DNA of 64,000 nt from JBCDJI01 sp964351865 (GTDB lineage Bacteria > Verrucomicrobiota > Verrucomicrobiia > Methylacidiphilales > JBCBYL01). A program made the position numbers and the translations under genes. The notes under the pieces are model-generated. The model worked only from the letters and a program-made list of their open reading frames with translations, did not search any database and was not told where the DNA came from. The stretch lies in NCBI GenBank assembly GCA_964351865.1, contig CAYGPJ010000003.1:62001-126000 (forward strand), written 5' to 3'. This document shows, piece by piece, positions 45,703 to 54,774 of this stretch. Each line of letters opens with the position of its first letter. The first letter of the stretch is position 1.

Positions 45703-46626
45703 ATGGTGATGCATGGATCGGAGAGAATTAAGAATATTGGCAGGCGTCAATTTCTTTGGATGGGGGTGAGTAGTGGATTGGCGCTTGCGGGGTGTCAACC
45801 TAAGGTGGTTGACTCGGCCTCGCTCTCGATCGGAACCGAGCGGTTATTCAGCCGGATGGGGGTGAAGGCTTCATTGGATCAGGCGGAGCAAGTGGCCGCC
45901 GCCGGGGCTGAATTTTTGCTGATCAGCGTGGGAAAATTCCTGATGCCGGATCAGCCCGAAGCTGAGTTTGAACAACAACTCAAACGGGCGGCATCTTTAC
46001 CGATTCCTGTGCTCAGCTGTAACAGTTTCCTGCGGGGCGAAGCACTCCGGTGTATCGGGCCGGATGCTCAAATCGAGCATGTGATGCGGTTTGCGAAAAA
46101 GACCTTTGAACGAGCCAGACGCGCCGGGGTGGAGCGAATTGTTTTCGGCAGCGCTGGTTCACGGAAACAACCGGAGGGTTGGAGTAAGGCCCGAACCGAT
46201 GAGGCATTCATAGACGTTCTGAAACAGATGGGAGATCTGGCAGCAAACGAAGGGGTGACCGTATCGGTTGAAAACCTGCGGGTTCAGGAATGTAATTACC
46301 TGACCCGACTGGCAGAGGTGGGGGAAATCGTCAGTGCAGTGAATCACCCGAATGTTCGCATGCTGGCTGATCTGTATCATGCTTCAGTGATGAAGGACAG
46401 TCCGGAGGAGCTGACACAATATGCTGATTGGATTGAAATGGTCGAAATCGCAGAAGCGAAGGGGCGCAAGGCGCCCGGAGTCCATGGGCAGGATTTTCGC
46501 CCTTATTTTGCAGCCTTGCGTGCGGGTGGATATCAGGGGCCGATTGAAATTGAGGGAAATTGGGAAATCGTGCAGTTGCCTCAAGCCTTCCAAACCATCC
46601 GCCGGCAAGCCGCCGGACAACTATGA
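45703..46626 (+). CDS. Tat-exported sugar isomerase/epimerase-like TIM barrel lipoprotein
   Basis: This 307-residue protein has a Tat-type start GRRQFLWMG and lipobox ALAGC (Cys31). The rest is a xylose-isomerase/AP-endonuclease-2-like TIM barrel: VSVENLRVQECNYLT with a metal-binding Glu, MLADLYHASVM with Asp and His, GVHGQDFRP with His, and GPIEIEGNW with the final Glu. Such proteins isomerise, epimerise or dehydrate keto-sugars. Export is unusual for this family and matches the preceding exported Gfo protein. Confidence 0.88.
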   Translation: MVMHGSERIKNIGRRQFLWMGVSSGLALAGCQPKVVDSASLSIGTERLFSRMGVKASLDQAEQVAAAGAEFLLISVGKFLMPDQPEAEFEQQLKRAASLPIPVLSCNSFLRGEALRCIGPDAQIEHVMRFAKKTFERARRAGVERIVFGSAGSRKQPEGWSKARTDEAFIDVLKQMGDLAANEGVTVSVENLRVQECNYLTRLAEVGEIVSAVNHPNVRMLADLYHASVMKDSPEELTQYADWIEMVEIAEAKGRKAPGVHGQDFRPYFAALRAGGYQGPIEIEGNWEIVQLPQAFQTIRRQAAGQL

Positions 46627-46707
46627 TCGCAGGGGTTCGAGTGCGGGCAAAGGGCGCAACCGAGTTTTGCTTTTCGTAATTCGCTCAGCCACCTAAGTTG
46701 AAACCCT

Positions 46708-47904
46708 ATGGCAAACCAAGCGAAGTATGACCGCAGTGATATCCGCAGGCTGAACGGAATCAGTGTGCTGGATCAGTTGCGCCGCAACGGGCCGATGTCG
46801 CGGGCTAACATTGCCGCCCAACTGGGACTGACGCGTGCCACGGTTTCGAATATCGTGGCTGAATTTATTGAAGCCTCATTGATTCAGGAAACTGAATACG
46901 TGGGAGGCGGCGCAGGTCGACCAGGACTGATGCTGAATCTCGATGCCAACTGCGGCAGCATGATCGGCTTAGAGATCGATCTGGATCGGATTTCCATCCT
47001 GCTGACGAATGTAGGGCAGCAGCAGATCTGGGCGAAGCATGTGCCGCTGCCGTTGAACTCTCCACCCGATACCGCTTTGGGAATTGCTGAAGATTTGTTG
47101 CAGCAGGCTTTACAGATTTCTAAACACAATAAACTCGAATGCTTCGGGATTTGCGTGGCTTTAGCCGGTCTGGTGAATCGCGAGCTGGGTCAACTGGCTT
47201 ACGGACCTACTTCCGGTTGGGAGCATATCCCGTTGAAGGCGGATTGGGAAAAGCGTTTTAAGGTGCCGGTCTACATTGAAAACGAGGCCCATGCCGGGGC
47301 GATCGGAGCCTATCATTTCGGACCCGCGCGTGGTAAACGGAATATAATTTATCTAAGTATGGGAGTTGGACTGGCGGCCGGGATTTTTGCCGATGGATCA
47401 TTGTTAAGGGGAAAGCAAGGATTTGCGGGGCAGGTCGGGCATACGCGCTTTACCGAAAACGCCATCACCTGCGGTTGTGGCAAGCAGGGATGCTGGGTCA
47501 CCGAAATTGGTGCGGCCGCGGTCTATCGCAAACTGACTGCTGCGGGGGTGGAATTAGCGGATGAAAAAGACTCGGGCATCGATTGGCTTGAGCGCGCCTG
47601 CCAGCTAGCCGGGCAACAGGATGCGGTGGTGTTGGAGGTGCTGGATTCTGTCGGCAGGCAAGTGGGGCAGGGCTTAGCTAAAATGGTGCTGACTTTCAAC
47701 CCTTCGCTATTGATCGTGGGAGGGAGAATGGGGGGCTTAATGAAGCATGCGGAATCCGGTATTCGCCAGGGATTAATGGAGGATGTGCTGCCGTATATGA
47801 AGGAGTCACTGGAGCTCGTGGTGAGCGATGACCGTGACGAACAGCTCAAAGGCTGTCTGGCGACCGTTTTTGATTTTATCATGAAGAATCCGAAACTGAA
47901 GTAA
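46708..47904 (+). CDS. ROK-family transcriptional regulator
   Basis: This 398-residue protein has an N-terminal winged helix (about 14-60: GPMSRANIAAQLGLTRATVSNIV) and a ROK domain with the zinc motif CGCGKQGC preceded by a His. The sugar-kinase features are degraded: the DxGGT phosphate loop is absent and the catalytic Asp position reads ENEAHAG. It therefore most likely acts as a sugar-responsive repressor (NagC/XylR type) rather than a kinase. Candidates for its targets are the adjacent exported sugar oxidoreductase genes. Confidence 0.9.
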   Translation: MANQAKYDRSDIRRLNGISVLDQLRRNGPMSRANIAAQLGLTRATVSNIVAEFIEASLIQETEYVGGGAGRPGLMLNLDANCGSMIGLEIDLDRISILLTNVGQQQIWAKHVPLPLNSPPDTALGIAEDLLQQALQISKHNKLECFGICVALAGLVNRELGQLAYGPTSGWEHIPLKADWEKRFKVPVYIENEAHAGAIGAYHFGPARGKRNIIYLSMGVGLAAGIFADGSLLRGKQGFAGQVGHTRFTENAITCGCGKQGCWVTEIGAAAVYRKLTAAGVELADEKDSGIDWLERACQLAGQQDAVVLEVLDSVGRQVGQGLAKMVLTFNPSLLIVGGRMGGLMKHAESGIRQGLMEDVLPYMKESLELVVSDDRDEQLKGCLATVFDFIMKNPKLK

Positions 47905-47952
47905 GCTTTCAGCGATTGGAATTATCAAGTTTTACTGTAGTGTGATGCTGCC

Positions 47953-48645
47953 ATGAGAGTGAGACGATTACTGGATTTAGCCGCTCGGATTTCATTGTGG
48001 TGGCTGATGAGTATGGGCTGGACGGCATGGGCAGAGTTATCTGTTTCCAAGGCTTTATTAGAATTGGAGCCAGTCGTGGGGGATACCTTTGCGGACTTCA
48101 GCTTTCCCTTTAAGAATACGGGTCCGCAAACGATTCAAATTGTGGAAATAGTCAGCTCCTGTGGCTGCACGACGGCTGAACTGGAGCAGCGGAGCTACCA
48201 GCCGGGGGAATCAGGCGAACTTAAGGGGCGGTTTGTTTTTGAGGGACGGACCGGCTTTCAACATAAGAAAATCACACTCAAGACGAATGATCCGCAACAG
48301 CCGCTTATTCAGCTGTCGATCCATCTCGAAATACCGCAGTTGGTGAGCGTGACGCCTCAATTTGTTTATTGGCAGCTGGGAGGTGAATTAGAGGAAAAGA
48401 TCATCACGCTTAAGCTGAATGAACAAGTGCAGGCCAGCGCACCGCAACTCAACTATATGGAGTCACTATGGCAGGTTCAGGTCCATACCATTCTTCCGGG
48501 CCAAACGTATCAAGTGCGGATTAAGCCGATTGATTTAGAAAAGAAAGTGATCTCACCCATTGAAATTTCACTTACATGGACGACTCATTCAGGTGAGAAG
48601 GTGAAGCACACCCAAAAGCTTAAAGCTTATGCCGCGATTAAGTAA
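47953..48645 (+). CDS. Exported DUF1573 protein
   Basis: This 230-residue protein has a signal peptide (cleavage likely after AWA) and one DUF1573 immunoglobulin-like domain (about 35-130) with the hallmark SSCGCTTAEL (Cys70, Cys72). A second beta domain fills the rest. The paired Cys suggests a redox or metal role; the molecular function of DUF1573 is not known. Its last 17 bases overlap the rhodanese gene in another frame, so expression is coupled. Confidence 0.88.
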   Translation: MRVRRLLDLAARISLWWLMSMGWTAWAELSVSKALLELEPVVGDTFADFSFPFKNTGPQTIQIVEIVSSCGCTTAELEQRSYQPGESGELKGRFVFEGRTGFQHKKITLKTNDPQQPLIQLSIHLEIPQLVSVTPQFVYWQLGGELEEKIITLKLNEQVQASAPQLNYMESLWQVQVHTILPGQTYQVRIKPIDLEKKVISPIEISLTWTTHSGEKVKHTQKLKAYAAIK

Positions 48646-49099
48646 CCTGCGCCTGTTGCGGTTGGCCGCGTTGCTTTGGCTGCCCGTTATTCCGGCAATG
48701 CTAGCCGCTTTCCTGCATCCGGTGGAGCTCCCATGGAATCCAGAGGAACTGAAAGCGGGAGAAGTATTGCTGGAAGATGTCGCCACCTGGAAGCACGTAG
48801 TATGGATTGACGTTCGTAGTGAGCAGGAATACCTCGCAAGTCATGTGGCGGATGCCTTGTGGTTGTCTCAGTCCCGGTGGGAGGAAAAATTGCCGATGGT
48901 GCTTCAGCACTGGCAGCCGGAAGTCAAAGTGTTGGTGTATTGTGCTTCCGATGCCTGTCAGAGTAGTCGGGAAGTAGCTGCACGCTTACGTAACGAGGTG
49001 GGGCTGGAAGAGGTTTATACTTTAAAGGGCGGATGGCAAATGCTGGTGCGTCAAGCGAAGCCATGGGGGTTGCCCTTAACAGGGGATGAATCTCCATGA
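48629..49099 (+). CDS. Membrane-anchored rhodanese-domain protein
   Basis: This 156-residue protein has an N-terminal hydrophobic anchor or signal (about 9-29) and a rhodanese domain: IDVRSEQEYLASHVADAL and the active loop VYCASDACQSSREVA, with Cys105 as the sulfur-carrying residue and a second Cys110 inside the loop. The domain lies on the periplasmic side if the N-terminus is a signal anchor. It overlaps the DUF1573 gene by 17 bases and the MauE/DoxX gene by 4, a tight operon for sulfur or disulfide chemistry. Confidence 0.9.
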   Translation: MPRLSNLRLLRLAALLWLPVIPAMLAAFLHPVELPWNPEELKAGEVLLEDVATWKHVVWIDVRSEQEYLASHVADALWLSQSRWEEKLPMVLQHWQPEVKVLVYCASDACQSSREVAARLRNEVGLEEVYTLKGGWQMLVRQAKPWGLPLTGDESP

Positions 49100-49503
49100 T
49101 CTCTAAACTGGATGTGATTCTTCGAGTGATTCTTGGTGGGCTTTTTGTGTATGCCGGAATCCTGAAAGCATGGCAGCCAGATCAATTTCTGCAGGATGTA
49201 CTTTCGTATCAGATACTGCCGCATGGAATCGCAGTGGCCGTTGTCTGGTATTTACCTTACCTGGAAATGGTTTGCGGATGCTTACTATGGACTCGTCAGT
49301 TTAGAAATGAAGCCGCACTGGTGCTGCTGGGATTATTGGCGGTTTTTATCTCAGCCTTGAGCGCCGCGTGGTGGCGTGGTCTGGATATCAGTTGCGGATG
49401 TTTTGGTGGAGGCGGCGACGTGAATATTATCTGGCTTATCTTGCGTGACTTGATGATGGCTGCGGGACTCTTGTGGGTGATGTGGCGCTCTAAATCATCG
49501 TGA
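49096..49503 (+). CDS. MauE/DoxX-like redox membrane protein
   Basis: This 135-residue protein has four hydrophobic helices. Two CxC pairs sit near membrane edges: Cys60-Gly-Cys62 and Cys100-Gly-Cys102 in ISCGCFGGGG. These are typical of MauE/DoxX-related proteins (methylamine-utilisation type), thought to move electrons to periplasmic disulfides. Start overlaps the rhodanese stop (ATGA). With DUF1573 and rhodanese it forms a three-gene redox unit. Confidence 0.85.
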   Translation: MISKLDVILRVILGGLFVYAGILKAWQPDQFLQDVLSYQILPHGIAVAVVWYLPYLEMVCGCLLWTRQFRNEAALVLLGLLAVFISALSAAWWRGLDISCGCFGGGGDVNIIWLILRDLMMAAGLLWVMWRSKSS

Positions 49504-49561
49504 ATATTCCATGCTTAATGTCTTAGCATCAAAATGATCAGATTAGAAATAGAACGGATAG

Positions 49562-49628
49562 TTAGGGCGAGATTGCATCTCGCCGTTTATTCTTCCGGCA
49601 AGATACAATCTTGCCCTACAGTCGCCCT
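49562..49628. repeat. Double-hairpin REP-like element
   Basis: GGCGAGAT-TGC-ATCTCGCC (49566-49584) and GGCAAGAT-ACA-ATCTTGCC (49597-49615) are two perfect 8-bp hairpins 12 bases apart. They are framed by TAGGGC on the left and GCCCTAC on the right, with a further TCGCCCTAC copy. The first hairpin recurs as a diverged copy at 34481-34499. It lies between convergent genes; no protein gene is seen in 49504-49762. Confidence 0.6.
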
Positions 49629-49762
49629 ACAAAAATGACCCAGCTTTGCCAAAATTGGCTCAGTCAATTTGATTTGTTATTACTCAAATGCTAAGGCCTG
49701 CGATTCCAAGCAGGATACAGAGTACCATGCTGTTTGGCGTGAATTATCATTCACCAATCAGG

Positions 49763-50542
49763 CTATTCAACCAGGTGCTGTTGGATGTATTCGAAGCTCA
49801 AGCGCAGGGATTCAAACGGGTCGCCGGGGCACTGATCTTGTTCGACGATGAACCACTCGCATCCGGATGCTTCTGCGGCGGCGATGATGCCTTTGAAATC
49901 CAGGTTTCCATATCCGATCTCGTGCATGATAGGCGTATTGCCCTCACGAATACCGAGATCCTTCATGTGCAACAGCGGCAGACGTCCTGCCAGACGTTGA
50001 CACCAGTCGATCGGGCTAGCGCCGCCCATCTGAACCCAGTAGGTGTCGATTTCACCCTGTAAGTTCTTGGGGTCCGTATCTGCGTAGATGCGGTCTAAGT
50101 GAGTGCGACCATCGAGCTTGCGGAATTCTAATGCGTGGTTGTGGTATGTGAGCACCATGCCTGCCTGTCGTAGGACTGAGCCGGCATGGTCGAGTGCGGC
50201 GATGAAGTTCTTAAGTTCTGCGGGGTCATCTATGTTGTAGCCGTTGGGATGGGGATAGGCGGTGTAGCGGGTGCCGAGTGTTTTAAGCGTTTCGACTACA
50301 GCTTCCGGAGTCTCTGTGATGCTGGCGGCGGGTTCGTGCGTGGCGCAAATGGTGAGACCGGCATCCGCACAGGCTGCGGCGACTTCCGCGTCATTCATTT
50401 GATCGCGGGGTGGGCGTGCGCTCACTTGCACGGCTTGATAGCCGATCGCGGCCAGTTTGTGCATGCTTTGCTGGAAGTGCTCTACGGTTTGACAATGGTC
50501 CCGGATGGTCCAGGTGATGGCGGCTACTTGTTCAATTTTCAT
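49763..50542 (-). CDS. Sugar phosphate isomerase/epimerase-like TIM barrel protein
   Basis: This 259-residue cytoplasmic protein has the xylose-isomerase-like/AP-endonuclease-2 fold: LTYHNHALEFRK (metal-binding His), GEIDTYWVQMGG (Asp), LLHMKDLGI (His) and CEWFIVEQDQ (final Glu). It is likely to isomerise, epimerise or cleave a keto-sugar. It lies 33 bases after the Gfo gene on the same strand. Its partner arrangement mirrors that of the 53619-55590 pair. Confidence 0.88.
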   Translation of the reverse strand: MKIEQVAAITWTIRDHCQTVEHFQQSMHKLAAIGYQAVQVSARPPRDQMNDAEVAAACADAGLTICATHEPAASITETPEAVVETLKTLGTRYTAYPHPNGYNIDDPAELKNFIAALDHAGSVLRQAGMVLTYHNHALEFRKLDGRTHLDRIYADTDPKNLQGEIDTYWVQMGGASPIDWCQRLAGRLPLLHMKDLGIREGNTPIMHEIGYGNLDFKGIIAAAEASGCEWFIVEQDQCPGDPFESLRLSFEYIQQHLVE

Positions 50543-50575
50543 AATGATGAGCGTTTAAGTTGAGTATGGATCATT

Positions 50576-51733
50576 TCAATAAGTGCCGCTTAAGTCGGCG
50601 ACACCTGAAGTGACGGTTGCTGATTTAACGTGGGTTGATGTGGCGATCTTTTCTTTAAGTGCCGCTTCATAAAGAGCGGCATCCAGCGGCAGCTCGACTG
50701 GAGTGTTTTCGAAGCCTGAGTAGAGCATTGCGTTGGCGAGTTCGACGGAGTGAATGCCTTCGGCTGCGGGAGCGATCAGTTCAGCACCGTTGAGAATCGC
50801 GTCGACGAAGTTTTTTAAGATACCGACATGTTGTTCGCCGACGCCGTCGATGGGTATGGTGACATCCCATGTAGGTGGCTTGGTAAAACCTTGCTGGCAG
50901 TTGGCCATGTGCTCTGGCACGGTTTCTTCCGTGCGGTAAAACTTGAAACTGCCATTTTCGATCACGACTTTACCGCGATCAGCCGCGACTTCGAGGCGAT
51001 TGGTGCCAGGTGCTTCACCTGTGGTCGTGACGAAGACACCGGTAGCCCCATTGGGGAATTCGAGTAATGCGGTGACCGCATCTTCGACTTCAATATCGTG
51101 GAAACGACCAAATTGGCACAATGCGGTAATTTTTTGAGGCATGCCAAAAAGCCATTGCAGCAGATCCAGATTATGCGGGCACTGATTCAGCAGCACGCCG
51201 CCGCCTTCACCACCCCAGGTGGCACGCCAGTCCCCCGAGGCGTAGTAGTATTCGGTGCGATACCAATCGGTGATAATCCAGTTGATACGCTGGATTGCTC
51301 CCAGTTCACCATCAGTGATGAGTTGACGTAACTTGCTATAGCTGCGGTCGGTGCGTTGGTTGAACATGGCACTGAAAACCAGATCCTTATTGGTATGGGC
51401 ATCAATCAAGCGCTGACAATCGGCTTTGTGTACGGAGATGGGTTTCTCAACCAGCAGGTGCAGGTTAGTTTCTAGCGCCTCAATACCTAAGGTGGTGTGA
51501 CTGTAGTGAGGCGTTGCGACCAGGACAGCATCCACTTCGCCCGATTGCATCAGCTCGCTGGCATCGGTAAAACACTTGATGTCACTGAATTTTTTCAGGC
51601 GTTCTTCGACTAGATCTGCAACTGCAGTGAGGGTCAAGCCCGGCACTTTTCCCTCACGGACACTTTGCGCATGCATGGTGCCCATATTCCCTAACCCGAT
51701 GATACCTAAGCGGACTGACTTTTCATTTTTCAT
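50576..51733 (-). CDS. Gfo/Idh/MocA-family oxidoreductase (cytoplasmic)
   Basis: The ATG at 51733 gives 385 residues; a longer frame to 51769 adds a Cys-rich stretch and is rejected. Rossmann motif LGIIGLGNMGTMHA; EKP in LHLLVEKPISVH; GGGVLLNQCPHNLDLLQWL bears the conserved His. A C-terminal tail of about 30 residues (KEKIATSTHVKSATVTSG) extends the usual length. First gene of the pair with the TIM-barrel gene; divergent from an AraC regulator 77 bases away, which probably controls it. Confidence 0.92.
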   Translation of the reverse strand: MKNEKSVRLGIIGLGNMGTMHAQSVREGKVPGLTLTAVADLVEERLKKFSDIKCFTDASELMQSGEVDAVLVATPHYSHTTLGIEALETNLHLLVEKPISVHKADCQRLIDAHTNKDLVFSAMFNQRTDRSYSKLRQLITDGELGAIQRINWIITDWYRTEYYYASGDWRATWGGEGGGVLLNQCPHNLDLLQWLFGMPQKITALCQFGRFHDIEVEDAVTALLEFPNGATGVFVTTTGEAPGTNRLEVAADRGKVVIENGSFKFYRTEETVPEHMANCQQGFTKPPTWDVTIPIDGVGEQHVGILKNFVDAILNGAELIAPAAEGIHSVELANAMLYSGFENTPVELPLDAALYEAALKEKIATSTHVKSATVTSGVADLSGTY

Positions 51734-51810
51734 GCGACAACGATAGCAAAATGAGGAGCAATGGTGCAATGGACAGATGAGTGAATGTATGCACTATTGT
51801 AACATAATCT

Positions 51811-52623
51811 ATGAGTGACCTGACTTTCCCATTTGTAGCGATACGAAGTTTGCGCGATCCGATCATCTACGTGAATGAAACTCCATGGCGTTGGGATTCA
51901 CCGAGTCGCAGGCATTATAATCTGTGGATTTGTTTGGAGGGAGAGGCTGAAATGACGTGTGGAGGAGTGACCTATCCCGTCTCTCCATGGACCGCGTTCC
52001 TGCTGCCACCGGACGTTTCGGTATCCGGGCGATCATTGAAAGGCACGGTGCATAATTTTACGGCCCATTGGCTGCTCAGGAAAACAGATTCAGCCATGCC
52101 TGATTTGGGATTATTGAGTGTGCAGATTCGAGAGGTAGACCTAGCGATGTCTTTGATTCAGTATATGCTACGGATTCCGCTCTTTGTTGATACTCATGCG
52201 TCACGGCAGGTAGAGCATTTGATTCTCACCCTGTTGGGAATCATGTGGCGGGAGCATTTGTCACCTAAAATAGGCCCCTTTGATCGAGTCATTAATAGTC
52301 AGGTTGAGCGACTTCGTTCAGGTCAGGATTTGTTTGTATCGGTGGATAAACTCGCTGCGGAGGCGAAGTTATCGCGGATGCACTATACTCGTTGTTTTAC
52401 TGAGTTAATGGCTATTTCACCTAACCGTTTTTTAATCAAGCAGCGGGTGCAGCGTGCCTGCGGGTTGTTGCGTGATACGGATTGGACGATTGATACGATC
52501 GCCTCGGTCATTGGATATGCCGATGCGTATTTCTTCAGTCGCCAATTTAAGCGAGTGACAGGGCAAACCCCGGGGCAATATCGCTTAGCTAAAAGCGTGG
52601 TATCGACTGAAAGGTGGCAATAA
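51811..52623 (+). CDS. AraC-family transcriptional regulator
   Basis: This 270-residue protein has an N-terminal cupin-like sensor domain (about 20-145; LWICLEGEAEMTCGG and LLPPDVSVSG) and a C-terminal double helix-turn-helix (about 165-265: DKLAAEAKLSRMHYTRCF, IDTIASVIGYADAYFFSRQFKRVTGQTPGQYR). It is divergent from the Gfo/TIM-barrel pair and likely activates it in response to a sugar. Confidence 0.93.
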   Translation: MSDLTFPFVAIRSLRDPIIYVNETPWRWDSPSRRHYNLWICLEGEAEMTCGGVTYPVSPWTAFLLPPDVSVSGRSLKGTVHNFTAHWLLRKTDSAMPDLGLLSVQIREVDLAMSLIQYMLRIPLFVDTHASRQVEHLILTLLGIMWREHLSPKIGPFDRVINSQVERLRSGQDLFVSVDKLAAEAKLSRMHYTRCFTELMAISPNRFLIKQRVQRACGLLRDTDWTIDTIASVIGYADAYFFSRQFKRVTGQTPGQYRLAKSVVSTERWQ

Positions 52624-52671
52624 ATTACCGTCCTGTTCAAGGCTTAGCGTGAGCGGTGTGGTGTTATCAAA

Positions 52672-53490
52672 TTAGACAAATTGAGTTTTGAGCCAATCGA
52701 GCAAGGCTTGACCATAGGGGTGATTGGCACCAAGGCCAATGCCATGCTCCACTTTTTCATAAAGATGCATTCTGGTCGGGACGTGGTTTTGAGTTAAAGC
52801 CCGGTAAAGCAGGAGCGCGTTCTCAGGTGGAACCGCGCCATCCGCTTGTCCGTGGAAGATGAAGCAGGGCGGAGTTTTTTCAGTGACGGCATTCTCGATC
52901 GACAACTGCTGAGCTAAGGCTTCATCGTGCGCGGGGCCGAGTAAATTATTCCGCGATCCTAAATGTGCACACGCATTGACGAAGCTGACGACCGCATAAA
53001 TCATGATGAAAAAATCCGGACATGGCGAGACGGCATCCAGCGGATCACCGATTAAACCTTCAGCGTGTGACGGTTGGGTAGCCAGCATGCCTGTCAGATG
53101 TCCGCCGGCAGAAAATCCCATGGCTCCGACTTGAGAAGGGTTGAGGCCGTCTGTTTCAGTGGCTTTTTGGCGCAGCAGGCGCAACGCACGTTGGGCGTCC
53201 AGCAGGGGAACCGGATAGCGTTGCGGGTTGTGTCGATATTCCAGCACCGCCGCTGCGATTCCGTGGCTGGCGAGCATCTGGGCAGGTCGATGGCCTTCTT
53301 TGGGAGTGGATACCATTTCGTATCCACCACCCGGGAGAATCAGCACCGTCTGACCGGTGCGAAATTCATCACTGGGCAGGTAGTAAGTCAGACGTGGTAA
53401 GCTGCCCTCATCGGGGATGGCGTGAGGTTTTTTCCCTTCAGGCCAGAGGGGAAGCACTGTGGGTAGATTAATAGATTCGGCGGTGTTCAT
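52672..53490 (-). CDS. Alpha/beta-hydrolase esterase (acetyl-xylan-esterase-like)
   Basis: This 272-residue protein has oxyanion region LILPGGGYEMVS, nucleophile GFSAGGHL (Ser near 130), acid Asp in GQADGAVP and His in VEHGIGL. No signal peptide is seen, unlike the interrupted esterase at 10608-11450. It would hydrolyse acyl esters from imported sugars. It is on the same strand as the Gfo/TIM pair upstream, 128 bases away, and convergent with the AraC gene at 51811. Confidence 0.9.
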   Translation of the reverse strand: MNTAESINLPTVLPLWPEGKKPHAIPDEGSLPRLTYYLPSDEFRTGQTVLILPGGGYEMVSTPKEGHRPAQMLASHGIAAAVLEYRHNPQRYPVPLLDAQRALRLLRQKATETDGLNPSQVGAMGFSAGGHLTGMLATQPSHAEGLIGDPLDAVSPCPDFFIMIYAVVSFVNACAHLGSRNNLLGPAHDEALAQQLSIENAVTEKTPPCFIFHGQADGAVPPENALLLYRALTQNHVPTRMHLYEKVEHGIGLGANHPYGQALLDWLKTQFV

Positions 53491-53618
53491 CGGCTTGATG
53501 GTTATATCAAATATAGGGTGGAGTGTAACGGTTACTTACCTCATACATGGCGGATTAAACATCTAGTCAAGCTCGGTGGGTCCGCGATTTCATACCCAGC
53601 CACTGAAGGTCATGGTGC

Positions 53619-54740
53619 TTACAAGACCAAACGTCCTTCAATGAGTCCCAGCGGCAGCGGCGCGGGTTGATCCGGTTTTGATATGATTGACTCACGTTTA
53701 CCGGAGTTGGAGGATTTTTCGAAAGCATGCATCACCTCAAGAGCATGGTAAGCCAGTGCTCCACTGGTGCGATGCTGGTGAGTTCCCCCGCTGAGAATGG
53801 CGTAGGCCATGTCGGCGGCACCGATGCTGCGCATATTTTTTGAATAGGGATGGCTGCAGGCTTGCTCCTGCCATTCGTCGCCACCAGAGCCGGAAGTCCA
53901 GAGTTTGACGGGACCGCCAAAGGTATTGGGATCAGGGACCTGCAGTGAACCTTCGGTGCCATAAAGTTCGATTGGATGATGCGCGTGCTTATGAACATCA
54001 AAGGAGATCGTTACATTAATGACGGCACCGGAATGGAAGACGAGACTGCCGGTGTAGTGGGTAGGAACTTCGACCGGTAGTTTCTTACCGAACTGTTCTT
54101 TGCAGGTGGCGGTACGTTCCGTGAAGGCGCGGATGGTAATGGCAGAAACTTCTTTGATCGGGCCTAATAAATGAACCAAGGCCGTGATGTAATAAGGTCC
54201 CATATCAAACATAGGGCCCGCACCCACCTGATAAAAGAAAGAAGGATTCGGGTGCCAGCTTTCGGGCCCGTGTGACATCATAAAGGCCGTACCTCCAATC
54301 ACGTTTCCAATCCAGTTGTCATCAATCAGTTTGCGGCAGGTTTGCAGTCCGGCTCCCATGAAGGTGTCGGGCGCACATCCTACCAATAGATTTTTTTCCT
54401 GTGCCAGATCGAGAACCGCCTTGCCATCTGCGAGGTGAACTGCGAGCGGTTTCTCACAATGCACATGTTTACCGGCCCGCAACGCATTCATGCTGACCTC
54501 AGCGTGTACGGCGGGGAGGGTCAGGTTGATAACCAGATCAACATTCGGATTGGTAAGGAGTTCCTCAACGGTTTGTGCCTGACAGCCATTTTCTTCGGCT
54601 TTGGCTTTGGCGGTATCCATGTTGATGTCTGCACAGGATACGATTTCCATCACCTCAAAGGTAGTGGCTCCATTGAAATAGGCTTGAGAGATATTACCGC
54701 ATCCGATGATGCCAATGCCGATTTTATTTTTCTTACTCAT
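53619..54740 (-). CDS. Gfo/Idh/MocA-family oxidoreductase (cytoplasmic)
   Basis: This 373-residue protein has Rossmann motif IGIIGCGNISQAYF, EKP in HVHCEKPLAVH and a Met/Gly-rich GAGPMFDMGPYYITALVHLLG substrate-domain segment in which the common His position is Tyr-rich. It has no export signal. It follows the TIM-barrel gene by 34 bases and precedes the esterase gene. Within the family it is diverged from the Gfo protein of the mirrored module at 50576. Confidence 0.92.
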   Translation of the reverse strand: MSKKNKIGIGIIGCGNISQAYFNGATTFEVMEIVSCADINMDTAKAKAEENGCQAQTVEELLTNPNVDLVINLTLPAVHAEVSMNALRAGKHVHCEKPLAVHLADGKAVLDLAQEKNLLVGCAPDTFMGAGLQTCRKLIDDNWIGNVIGGTAFMMSHGPESWHPNPSFFYQVGAGPMFDMGPYYITALVHLLGPIKEVSAITIRAFTERTATCKEQFGKKLPVEVPTHYTGSLVFHSGAVINVTISFDVHKHAHHPIELYGTEGSLQVPDPNTFGGPVKLWTSGSGGDEWQEQACSHPYSKNMRSIGAADMAYAILSGGTHQHRTSGALAYHALEVMHAFEKSSNSGKRESIISKPDQPAPLPLGLIEGRLVL

Positions 54741-54774
54741 AAGGTTTTAATGTAAAAAGGTGAGTGGTTAGTCG

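Noticed and set aside
46708..47904. ROK protein as a sugar kinase
   Set aside because: The phosphate loop and catalytic Asp are degraded and there is an N-terminal winged helix, so a regulator is the better call.
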